From: an uncultured Pseudoflavonifractor sp. | Lineage (GTDB): Bacteria; Bacillota; Clostridia; Oscillospirales; Oscillospiraceae | DNA: 35,831 bases | Assembly (NCBI RefSeq): GCF_944387805.1 | Contig: NZ_CALXGI010000025.1 | Coordinates: forward strand, 1-35,831 | Reading direction: 5' to 3' | Shown here: one piece after another, positions 29,099 to 35,831 of the stretch | Layout: the number at the start of each line of letters is the position of its first letter | Numbering within the stretch: the stretch's first letter is position 1 | Made by a program: the position numbers and the translations under genes | The notes under the pieces: model-generated | The model's input: only the letters and a program-made list of their open reading frames with translations | Databases searched by the model: none | What the model was told of the DNA's origin: nothing

Positions 29099-30031
29099 AT
29101 GAAACTCAACGAGCTGCTGGGAACAGAGTTCCCCTTTATTCAGGGCGGCATGGCCAACATCGCCACCGGCGAGTTTGCCGCCGCTGTATCCAACGCCGGC
29201 GCCCTTGGCCTTATCGGCTCCGGCGGTATGAATGCCGACAGCCTGCGGGAGAACATCCGCCGCTGCAGGTCCCTCACCGATAAACCCTTTGGCGTCAACC
29301 TGATGCTGATGAACCCCGCCGTGGACGAGATGGCCAAGGTGGTCATCGAGGAGGGCGTGAAGGTCGTCACCACCGGCGCAGGCAACCCGGGCAAGTATAT
29401 CCCCGCCTGGAAAGAGGCCGGCATCAAGGTTTTCCCCGTGGTGGCTGCCGCCGTGCTGGCCAAGCGCCTCACCCGGTACGGCATTGACGGCGTCATCGCC
29501 GAGGGCACCGAGAGCGGCGGCCATGTGGGCGAGATGACCACGATGGCCCTGGTGCCCCAGGTGGTGGACGCGGTGGACGTGCCCGTCATCGCCGCCGGCG
29601 GCATCGCCAGCGGCCGCCAGCTGGCCGCCGCCTACGCCCTGGGCGCCTGCGGCGTCCAGATCGGCACCTGCCTGCTGGTCAGCGAGGAGTGCCCCATCCA
29701 CCCCAACTACAAGCAGGCCCTGCTCAAGGCCAGCGACACCGACACCATTGTCACCGGCCGCACCACCGGCGCTCCCGTGCGGGTGCTCAAGAACAAGATG
29801 GCTAAGGAGTACATCCGCATGGAGAAGGAAAACATCCCTCTGGCTGAGCGGGAAAAGCTGACTCTGGGCTCCCTGCGCCGGGCCGTCTTTGATGGCGACA
29901 CCGAGATGGGCAGCCTGATGGCGGGCCAGGTGGCCGGCCAGCTCCACGAGATCCGTCCCGTGCGGGCCATTCTGGAGGAGCTGTACGCTGACTACCAGAA
30001 GTGCGTGAAAGGTCTGGTGAACGACCTGTGA
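29099..30031 (+). CDS. fabK: FMN-dependent enoyl-ACP reductase II
   Basis: The 310-residue TIM-barrel flavoprotein reduces trans-2-enoyl-ACP, the last step of each cycle. It shows FIQGGMANIATGEFAAAVSNAGALGLIG, VTTGAGNPGKYIPAWKEAGIKVFPVV, AEGTESGGHVGEMTT and IAAGGIASGRQLAAAYALGACGVQIGT, the family pattern for FMN binding and the catalytic His. ATG 29099 with GGAGG just upstream is the start; an ATG 12 bases earlier overlaps that ribosome site. FabK enzymes are insensitive to triclosan; no fabI is present in the operon. Confidence 0.94.
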   Translation: MKLNELLGTEFPFIQGGMANIATGEFAAAVSNAGALGLIGSGGMNADSLRENIRRCRSLTDKPFGVNLMLMNPAVDEMAKVVIEEGVKVVTTGAGNPGKYIPAWKEAGIKVFPVVAAAVLAKRLTRYGIDGVIAEGTESGGHVGEMTTMALVPQVVDAVDVPVIAAGGIASGRQLAAAYALGACGVQIGTCLLVSEECPIHPNYKQALLKASDTDTIVTGRTTGAPVRVLKNKMAKEYIRMEKENIPLAEREKLTLGSLRRAVFDGDTEMGSLMAGQVAGQLHEIRPVRAILEELYADYQKCVKGLVNDL

Positions 30032-30966
30032 GCCTGGCCTTTCTGTATGCCGGACAGGGCAGCCAGCACCCCGGCATGGGCGCTGACCTGTATGAAGCCT
30101 ATCCCGCCTTCCGCGCCGTGCTGGACAGCGCGGCGGAGCAGGTGGACTTTGACCTGAAGGAGGTCTCCTTCACTGACGCGGGCGGCGTCCTCAACCAGAC
30201 CGCCTACACCCAGCCCGCCATGGTGGCCTTTGCCGCCGGCGTTACCGCCCTGCTCTATGAGCGGGGCATCGAGCCTGACTACGCCGCCGGCCTGAGTCTG
30301 GGCGAGTACTCCGCTCTCCACGCCGCCGGTGTGTTCTCCGCTCCTGAGGCGGTGTCTCTGGTGGCCTTCCGGGGCAAGGCCATGACCCAGGCCGCCCAGG
30401 GCATGGACTGCGCCATGATGGCCGTGCTGGGCCTGGATGTGGCCGCCCTCCAGTCCGCCTGCGACCAGGCCTCCGGCCTTGGCGTGGTGGAGATTGCCAA
30501 CTACAACTGCCCCGGCCAGCTGGTCATCGGCGGCGAAAAGGCCGCCGTGGAGAAGGCCGCCGCCCTGGCCAAGGAGCTGGGCGCCAAGCGGGCCCTTCCT
30601 CTGAAGGTCAGCGGTCCCTTCCACACCTCTCTCCTCAAGCCCGCCGGGGACGCCCTGGCCGAGCGGTTCCGCACTGTGGAATTCGCCCCCATGGCCTTCC
30701 CCGTGCTTTTCAACTGCCTGGGCCATGAGATGGGCGAGGGCGACACCATTCCCGCCCTGCTGGAGCGGCAGGTCCAGTCCTCCGTCCGCATGGAGGACAC
30801 CATCCGCCGCATGGAGGCCCTGGGTGTGGATACCATTGTGGAGATTGGCCCCGGCAAGGTGCTCTCCGGCTTTGTCCGCAAGACCTGCCCCGCCATCCGC
30901 ACCTTTGCCGTGGAGACCTGCGCCGACCTGGACGCTCTCACTGCGGCCCTGAAAGGAGAATCCTGA
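30028..30966 (+). CDS. fabD: Malonyl-CoA:ACP transacylase
   Basis: The 312-residue enzyme loads malonate from CoA onto ACP. The nucleophile Ser lies in AGLSLGEYSAL, the oxyanion Gln in YAGQGSQHPGMG, Arg in FRGKAM and the His in GPFHTSLL. The GTG start overlaps the fabK stop (GTGA) with GGTGA upstream; a longer frame to 30001 lies inside fabK and is rejected. Its TGA shares one base with the fabG ATG. Confidence 0.95.
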   Translation: MSLAFLYAGQGSQHPGMGADLYEAYPAFRAVLDSAAEQVDFDLKEVSFTDAGGVLNQTAYTQPAMVAFAAGVTALLYERGIEPDYAAGLSLGEYSALHAAGVFSAPEAVSLVAFRGKAMTQAAQGMDCAMMAVLGLDVAALQSACDQASGLGVVEIANYNCPGQLVIGGEKAAVEKAAALAKELGAKRALPLKVSGPFHTSLLKPAGDALAERFRTVEFAPMAFPVLFNCLGHEMGEGDTIPALLERQVQSSVRMEDTIRRMEALGVDTIVEIGPGKVLSGFVRKTCPAIRTFAVETCADLDALTAALKGES

Positions 30967-31709
30967 TGAGCCTCACCGGAAAAACCGCCATCGTCACCGG
31001 CGGCAGCCGGGGCATCGGCAAAGCCGTATGCCTGGAGCTGGCCCGCCGTGGCTGCAATATCGTCCTGTCCTTTGCCGGCAACACCGCCGCCGCCGACCAG
31101 ACTGCGGCTGAGTGCCAGGCTCTGGGCGTCCAGGCCTTGGCTGTCCAGAGCAATGTGGCCGACGCCAGTGCCGTCAAGGCCCTGTTTGACGCCGCCCTGA
31201 AGCAGTTCGGCGCCATTGATATTCTGGTCAACAACGCCGGGATCGCCCGGGACAACCTGCTCATGCTCCTCAAGGAGGAGGACTTCGACGCTGTGGTGGA
31301 CACCAATCTGAAGGGCACCTTTCTCTGTATGAAGGCCGCCGTCCGCCCCATGATGAAGCAGCGCCATGGCCGCATCATCTCCCTGAGTTCTGTGGTGGGC
31401 CTGCACGGCAACGCCGGTCAGGTGAACTACGCCGCCAGTAAGGCGGGCGTCATTGGCATGACCAAGTCCCTTGCCAAAGAGCTGGCTGGACGGAACATCA
31501 CGGTCAACGCCGTGGCCCCCGGCTTTATCGACACCGATATGACCGCCGTGCTCCCTGACAAGGCCAAGGAGGCCATTCTCTCCTCCATCCCCATGGCCCG
31601 ACTGGGCGCAGCGGAGGACGTGGCCAACGCCGTGGCCTTCCTGGCTTCGGATGAGGCCGGTTACATCACCGGCCAGGTACTGGCGGTGGACGGCGGCATG
31701 TCCATGTGA
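30966..31709 (+). CDS. fabG: 3-oxoacyl-ACP reductase
   Basis: The 247-residue short-chain dehydrogenase reduces 3-oxoacyl-ACP with NADPH. The cofactor loop is TGGSRGIGKAVCLEL, followed by NNAGIARD, the catalytic Ser in ISLSSVVGLHGNAGQ and the Tyr-Lys pair in YAASKAGVIGM; the C-terminus ends in VDGGMSM as usual. AAAGGAG precedes the ATG. Confidence 0.97.
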   Translation: MSLTGKTAIVTGGSRGIGKAVCLELARRGCNIVLSFAGNTAAADQTAAECQALGVQALAVQSNVADASAVKALFDAALKQFGAIDILVNNAGIARDNLLMLLKEEDFDAVVDTNLKGTFLCMKAAVRPMMKQRHGRIISLSSVVGLHGNAGQVNYAASKAGVIGMTKSLAKELAGRNITVNAVAPGFIDTDMTAVLPDKAKEAILSSIPMARLGAAEDVANAVAFLASDEAGYITGQVLAVDGGMSM

Positions 31710-31749
31710 CACCGACGAGTGCTGTGCTGTGTTGAAAATGGAGGTTATT

Positions 31750-32994
31750 ATGGAAAAACGCCGAGTGGTCATCACCGGCCTGGGGGCCGTCACCCCCATC
31801 GGGCACACCGTGCCCGAGAGCTGGGCTGCCGTCCGCGCGGGCAAGTGCGGCGTAGCCCCTATCACCCGTTACAACCCCGAGAATCAGAAGGTAAAGCTGG
31901 CGGCCGAGGTCAAGGATTGGAATCCTGAGTCCGTTCTGGATAAGAAGGAGGCCAAGCGGATGGCCCGGTACACTCAGCTGGCCATGGCCGCCGCCAAGGA
32001 GGCCGTAGCCGACAGCGGCCTGGACCTGGCCTCTGACGATCCCTGCCGCCGTGGCGTCATCGTCTCCAGCGGCATCGGAGGACTGGACGTCCACGAGTCC
32101 GAGCACACCAAGGGTCTGGAGAAGGGCTTTGACCGGGTCTCCCCCTTCTATATTCCCATGGCCATCTCCAATATGGCTGCCGGTCTCATCGCCATTGCCC
32201 ACAACTGCAAGGGCATGTGCACCTGCCCCGTCACCGCCTGCGCCGGCGGCACCAATGCCGTGGGCGACGCCTTTCACTACATCCGGGACGGCTATACCGA
32301 CGTGATGATCTGCGGCGGCACCGAGGCTGCCGTCACTCCCCTGGCCATCGGCGGCTTTACGTCCATGAAGGCCCTCTCCACCGTCACCGACCCGTCCCGT
32401 GCCTCCATTCCCTTTGACGCGGAGCGCAGCGGCTTTGTCATGGGCGAGGGAGCCGGTATTCTGGTACTGGAGGAGTACTCCCACGCCGCCGCCCGGGGCG
32501 CCAAGATCTACGCCGAGCTGGTGGGCTACGGCGCCACCTGCGACGCCTACCACATGACCGCCCCTGCCGAGGGCGGCGAGGGCGGCGCCCGGGCCATGGC
32601 CATCGCCCTGGCTGACGGCGGCGTATCCCCTGACGAGGTGAACTACATCAACGCCCACGGCACCTCCACTCACCTGAACGACAGCGGCGAAACCGCCGCC
32701 GTCAAGACTGTGTTCGGCGCCCATGCCAAGGAGCTGATGATGAGCTCCACCAAGTCCATGACCGGCCACATGCTGGGTGCGGCAGGAGGCGTGGAGGCTA
32801 TCTTCACCGCCCTGGCCCTGAAGGAGGGCTTTGTCCCCGCCACAATCAACTACCAGGTTCCCGACCCGGAGTGCGATTTGGACGTGGTGCCCAACGAAGG
32901 CCGGGAAGCCGCCCTGCGGTACGCCATGTCCAACTCTCTGGGTTTCGGCGGCCACAACGCCAGCATCCTGCTGAAAAGATGGGAGGAAGCATAA
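31750..32994 (+). CDS. fabF: 3-oxoacyl-ACP synthase II
   Basis: The 414-residue condensing enzyme elongates acyl-ACP with malonyl-ACP. The Cys-His-His triad is seen: Cys in [12 protein letters not shown], His in [11 protein letters not shown] and His in [33 protein letters not shown] is the family start, with GGAGG five bases upstream; the frame reaches 31651 but the extra residues overlap fabG. Its stop shares a base with the fabZ ATG. Confidence 0.97.
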   Translation: MEKRRVVITGLGAVTPIGHTVPESWAAVRAGKCGVAPITRYNPENQKVKLAAEVKDWNPESVLDKKEAKRMARYTQLAMAAAKEAVADSGLDLASDDPCRRGVIVSSGIGGLDVHESEHTKGLEKGFDRVSPFYIPMAISNMAAGLIAIAHNCKGMCTCPVTACAGGTNAVGDAFHYIRDGYTDVMICGGTEAAVTPLAIGGFTSMKALSTVTDPSRASIPFDAERSGFVMGEGAGILVLEEYSHAAARGAKIYAELVGYGATCDAYHMTAPAEGGEGGARAMAIALADGGVSPDEVNYINAHGTSTHLNDSGETAAVKTVFGAHAKELMMSSTKSMTGHMLGAAGGVEAIFTALALKEGFVPATINYQVPDPECDLDVVPNEGREAALRYAMSNSLGFGGHNASILLKRWEEA

Positions 32995-33431
32995 TGCAGC
33001 TCAATTCCAATCAGATCGCTGAGATTCTGCCCCACCGCTACCCCTTCGCCCTGGTGGACCGCATCACCGACGGCGAGGAAGGCAAGTGGGTTCAGGGCAT
33101 CAAGTGCGTGTCCGCCAACGAGCAGTTCTTCTGCGGCCATTTTCCCCAGAAGCACATCATGCCCGGTGTGCTTATCATCGAGGCCATGGCCCAGGTGGGA
33201 GCGGTAGCTCTTCTGTCCGTACCGGAGAATCGGGGCAAGCTGGCCCTGTTCGGCGGCATTAAGAACGCCCGCTTCAAGCGCCAGGTGGTGCCCGGGGACG
33301 TGCTGGAGCTCAAGTGCACTCTGACCAAGCGGAAGGGCCCCGTAGGCATCGGCGAGGCCGTGGCTACTGTCAACGGCGAGATCGCCGCTACGGCGGAACT
33401 CATCTTCGCCATTGCTGATGCTGAGAAGTAA
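32994..33431 (+). CDS. fabZ: 3-hydroxyacyl-ACP dehydratase
   Basis: The 145-residue hot-dog-fold enzyme dehydrates 3-hydroxyacyl-ACP to the trans-2-enoyl product used by FabK. The active-site His lies in [13 protein letters not shown] and the Glu in [23 protein letters not shown] is the usual N-terminal motif. GGGAGGAAG precedes the ATG. No separate unsaturated-fatty-acid gene (fabA, fabM or desaturase) is in this window. Confidence 0.96.
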   Translation: MQLNSNQIAEILPHRYPFALVDRITDGEEGKWVQGIKCVSANEQFFCGHFPQKHIMPGVLIIEAMAQVGAVALLSVPENRGKLALFGGIKNARFKRQVVPGDVLELKCTLTKRKGPVGIGEAVATVNGEIAATAELIFAIADAEK

Positions 33432-33433
33432 AT

Positions 33434-33462
33434 TTGCTCTTTCCGCCCCGTTTTGATACAAT
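33434..33462 (+). promoter_or_regulatory. Predicted promoter of the MarR-family gene
   Basis: TTGCTC (33434-33439) and TACAAT (33457-33462) are 17 bp apart, just after fabZ. The AT palindrome of the operon promoter is not repeated here. Confidence 0.55.
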
Positions 33463-33554
33463 AATGTCCGGATATGCCCCCTATACGGTCTTTTCCTGAC
33501 ACAGAAGTGAAGTTTTGTCCGGCTGCGGCCGGGTTCTGTCCGATGGAGGCGGAA

Positions 33555-34016
33555 ATGATGCTGGAACAACGGTTTCAGGACGTGTATACAAAATTTAAGC
33601 TGCATTTCTATCGCGAAATTTTTGAGCGCTTTCAGAGCCGGGAGGCCAGCCTCACCACGGTGGAGACCTTCTGCATGGAGGCCATTCAGGCTTTGCGCCT
33701 GCCTACCATCAATGAGTTTGCCTCATTTATGAAGATCTCCCCTCCAAACGCTGCCTACAAGGTCAACAGTCTGATTAAAAAAGGCTATGTGGAGAAAATC
33801 CAGTCTGAGCACGATAAGCGGGAATACCATCTGCGCCCCACTCAGAAGTATATCGACTACTATAATATCAGCAATACCTACGTGCACAAGGTAATGGACC
33901 GTATTGCGGAGCGCTTCTCCCCCGCCGACTGCGCCAAACTGGAGGAGATGCTGGCCATTGTCAGTGACGAGCTGATGCCGGAAATTCCCCTCCCCGCCCC
34001 CGAGGCCCAGTGCTAA
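33555..34016 (+). CDS. MarR-family transcriptional regulator (candidate fatty-acid regulator)
   Basis: The 153-residue protein has the winged-helix pattern of MarR proteins: LRLPTINEFASFMKISPPNAAYKVNSLIKKGYVEKIQSEHDKREYHLRPTQK (about residues 50-100), with the DKREYHL wing. The N- and C-terminal helices would form the dimer. GGAGG lies five bases before ATG 33555 (eight before ATG 33558); longer frames to 33474 lack a site. MarR-type FabT proteins control fatty acid genes in other Firmicutes and lie in the same operon, so a similar role is inferred. It has its own promoter and a terminator follows. Confidence 0.85.
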   Translation: MMLEQRFQDVYTKFKLHFYREIFERFQSREASLTTVETFCMEAIQALRLPTINEFASFMKISPPNAAYKVNSLIKKGYVEKIQSEHDKREYHLRPTQKYIDYYNISNTYVHKVMDRIAERFSPADCAKLEEMLAIVSDELMPEIPLPAPEAQC

Positions 34017-34077
34017 TCTGTTTCTGCACCAGGTGCCCGTGAGCGCTTTCAAGTCAAGAAAAATTTTAAGATGCCAT

Positions 34078-34119
34078 CAAGGTCCGCTCTGCCTGTGCAG
34101 AACGGACCTTGATTTTTTC
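34078..34119 (+). terminator. Terminator after the MarR-family gene
   Basis: CAAGGTCCG pairs with CGGACCTTG, extended inside by CTG/CAG, and is followed by ATTTTTT. It separates the fatty acid cluster from the sigK fragment. Confidence 0.85.
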
Positions 34120-34130
34120 CTTTTATATTT

Positions 34131-34232
34131 TCATCTGCTTTTCTTGCTTCTTTTTTCCTTGACCGGCGCCTCCTCCATGGCCTGTTCCAGTTTTTGCAGC
34201 GCCTTCTTCTCAATGCGGGATACATAGCGACT
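34131..34232 (-). pseudogene. sigK: 3' fragment of a sporulation sigma factor gene, SigK-like
   Basis: On the minus strand 33 codons and a TGA encode a peptide beginning SRYVSRIEKKALQKLEQ and ending in a basic tail. RYVSRIEKKAL matches the last helix of region 4 of SigK (SRSYVSRIEKRAL in known SigK proteins), better than SigE, SigF or SigG, which read YISRLEK or VSRLEK. The frame is closed upstream by a TAG at 34236-34238, and there is no start codon or ribosome site, so it cannot be a gene alone. It ends where a normal sigK would end. It is immediately downstream of a serine recombinase gene in the same orientation, so it is best read as the distal part of an interrupted sigK. Confidence 0.72.
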
Positions 34233-34262
34233 CGGCTATTGTAAACGATTGGCTCCGGAAAA
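34226..34262. mobile_element. Inferred attachment-site junction of the element in sigK
   Basis: Similarity to SigK stops at about 34229-34232, while the recombinase stop codon is at 34263-34265, so the crossover point must lie in these few bases. The exact core cannot be set without the other junction. Confidence 0.45.
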
Positions 34263-35831
34263 TCACGCCGTCTCAAACGGCGCAATCCCTTGCAGTGTCT
34301 GGCTTTCTGCCGTTTCATCCAGCTGGGCGAAACGGAATTTGATGATGACTTCCTTGCCCTCGGTCAGCTCCACTCTTTCGATGAGGCTGACCAGCAGTTC
34401 CCGGCTCTCCCCCGCTGTATCGATGAACCTCTGCACCAGTTCCCTGGCCCTGTCCTCACTGCGGACGGGGCTTTTTTTCTGAAACTCCAGGGCCTGTCGT
34501 TTTTCCTCCAGCTGCTCTCGCTCCAGTTTGATCCGGCCGAAGATGCGCTGGAAGTCCGCCTCCGGCAGCAACCCGCTGAGCCGGTCCGTGTACATGCGGT
34601 CCAGGTTGGCGGTGAGGCTGTCGATCTTGGACTGGAGTGTATGGAGTTCTGTCTCCAAGCCGCTCTGTTTCCCGGCGTTCTCTACGGCCTCCCGAGCCAC
34701 AGGCAGCAGTTCGTCCGGGTTTAGGTAGGCCTGGCAGACCTCCCGTACCTTGGCGACCACCGCGTCAGTCACCGTTTTTTCCTTGATGGAGTGGCAGGTG
34801 CAGACGCCCGCTTTGGTAAAACGCTGGTAGGTACGGCAGACAAAGTACAGCACATCCTCTCCCCTGGCGTTTTTTCGGTTGAGCACCGCCAGAGGGTATC
34901 CGCACTCGTGGCAGAAGATCAGCCCTTTCAGCAGAAAGTCATAGGTTCGGCTCCGGGTGTGCTTTCGGCTGTTGACCAGCATCCTCACCTTGCGGAAAGT
35001 CTCCGCGTCCACCAGAGGCTCGTGCGTGCCCTCCACCACTACCCAGTTGGCCGGGTTCTGCCTCAGGCACTTTTTTGACTTGTAACTGATCTTCACACTG
35101 CGCCCCTGAACCATGTTGCCGATGTAAGTCTCGTTTTGCAGCATATCGGAGATCCGCTCGCTGCTCCACAGGCCGGTATAGGGACCAGGCCGTGCCACTG
35201 TGAGGTTTGCGTAGGTGGCCGGGGTGGGCACTCCCTCCTGGTTGAGGAGGGTTGCAATGTTCCGGCAGCTCATGCCGGAGAGAGCCAAGGCGAAGATCCG
35301 TCGGACAACAGGCGCCACTTCCTCGTCAATGACGATCTTGTTTTTCTCCGCGGGGTGCATCTTGTAGCCGTATACTGGCTTGCCGCCAATAAACTGCCCT
35401 TTCCGCTGCTTATCCCGCTTGACGCTCTTGATCTTTTTGGAGATGTCCTTGGCGTACATGTCGTTCATGATAGCCCGGAACGGCGTGATGTCGTTGGCGG
35501 TGGAGTCCACACCGGTGTCGATACCGTCCAACAGGGAGATGTACCGCACCCGGTGCTCCGGGAAGTACCTCTCCATGTAGTGGCCGGTCATGATGTAGTC
35601 GCGCCCCAGACGGGAGAGATCTTTTGTAATGACCATGTTTACCTTCTTGGCCTCGATGTCAGCAATCATCCGCTGAAAGCTTGGGCGGTCAAAATTTGTG
35701 CCGCTCCAGCCGTCGTCTACATAGGTATCGTAGACGCTCAGCCGGTGCTGCTGCACAAACTCCCGCAGCAGGGATTCCTGGTTCTGGACGCTCTGGGATG
35801 GTCCCTCGCTCTCATCCTCCTTTGATAGTCT
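34263..35831 (-). CDS. Large serine recombinase (5' end off window)
   Basis: The frame is open to the window edge, giving 522 visible residues. It begins RLSKEDESEG, where the Ser matches the catalytic serine of the resolvase domain (family pattern YCRLSKED), so only about ten residues are missing. The domain continues with VDDGWSGTNFDRPSFQRM and VITKDLSRLGRDY. A recombinase domain follows (GKPVYGYKM...MSCRNIATLLNQEGVPTP), then a zinc ribbon starting FCHECGYPLAVLN, and a coiled coil with a C-terminal domain. Such enzymes integrate and excise phages, conjugative elements and the skin elements of sigK. Its stop is about 30 bp from the sigK fragment, so it probably acts at that junction. Confidence 0.93.
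   Translation of the reverse strand, partial: RLSKEDESEGPSQSVQNQESLLREFVQQHRLSVYDTYVDDGWSGTNFDRPSFQRMIADIEAKKVNMVITKDLSRLGRDYIMTGHYMERYFPEHRVRYISLLDGIDTGVDSTANDITPFRAIMNDMYAKDISKKIKSVKRDKQRKGQFIGGKPVYGYKMHPAEKNKIVIDEEVAPVVRRIFALALSGMSCRNIATLLNQEGVPTPATYANLTVARPGPYTGLWSSERISDMLQNETYIGNMVQGRSVKISYKSKKCLRQNPANWVVVEGTHEPLVDAETFRKVRMLVNSRKHTRSRTYDFLLKGLIFCHECGYPLAVLNRKNARGEDVLYFVCRTYQRFTKAGVCTCHSIKEKTVTDAVVAKVREVCQAYLNPDELLPVAREAVENAGKQSGLETELHTLQSKIDSLTANLDRMYTDRLSGLLPEADFQRIFGRIKLEREQLEEKRQALEFQKKSPVRSEDRARELVQRFIDTAGESRELLVSLIERVELTEGKEVIIKFRFAQLDETAESQTLQGIAPFETA

Noticed and set aside
30001..30027. Extended N-terminus of FabD
   Set aside because: These nine codons lie inside fabK and precede the conserved start SLAFLYAGQGSQ; the GTG at 30028 overlaps the fabK stop in the usual coupled way.
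34049..34318. Minus-strand open frame of 89 codons over the sigK fragment
   Set aside because: Arg-rich sequence in another frame, without ribosome site; the sigK frame matches a known protein end.

Overview
The window looks like the chromosome of a GC-rich, spore-forming Clostridia member, most likely an Oscillospiraceae bacterium (Flavonifractor/Pseudoflavonifractor/Intestinimonas-like). This is inferred from strong AGGAGG ribosome sites, Firmicutes-type genes (YqeG, ThiN, FabK, an SLH-anchored surface protein, an RsgI-like anti-sigma factor, a SigK fragment) and GC-rich codon use. No rRNA, tRNA or CRISPR array was seen.

Layout. 1-684: 3' end of a polysaccharide deacetylase. 778-4507 (minus): yqeG, an endonuclease IV-like TIM barrel, an M24 peptidase, efp and a CD1247-type zinc-ribbon protein. 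4517-4762: a cluster of four strong hairpins. 4763-6991 (plus): a degenerate GH18-like protein and an 8-oxoguanine deaminase-like amidohydrolase. 7247-11309: a membrane-anchored alpha/beta hydrolase, a DUF2798 protein (minus), a PiT phosphate permease and a ferredoxin-fused aldo/keto reductase. 11388-17081 (minus): a roughly 1,900-residue secreted protein joining a phosphodiester glycosidase, a purple-acid-phosphatase-like domain and SLH anchors. 17349-17513: a 54-aa small protein. 17588-19692 (minus): an ECF sigma factor and its RsgI/PepSY partner. 20004-22489: a small zinc-ribbon membrane protein, a MATE transporter and a flavin-binding protein behind an attenuator-like leader. 22689-24148 (minus): NifX-like protein, DUF134 regulator and thiN.

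24378-33431 is a complete type II fatty-acid synthesis operon in the order acpP-accB-accC-accD-accA-fabH-fabK-fabD-fabG-fabF-fabZ, with many start/stop overlaps. A MarR-family gene with its own promoter follows it. Acetyl-CoA carboxylase makes malonyl-CoA, FabD loads it on ACP, FabH starts chains, and FabF/FabG/FabZ/FabK elongate them. The promoter is followed by a 36-bp AT-only near-perfect palindrome, a plausible operator for the MarR protein.

The most striking find is at the right edge. A large serine recombinase, running off the window, stops about 30 bp before a 33-codon fragment whose sequence matches the very C-terminus of the sporulation sigma factor SigK. This looks like one junction of a skin-like element interrupting sigK, at a position near the 3' end of the gene.
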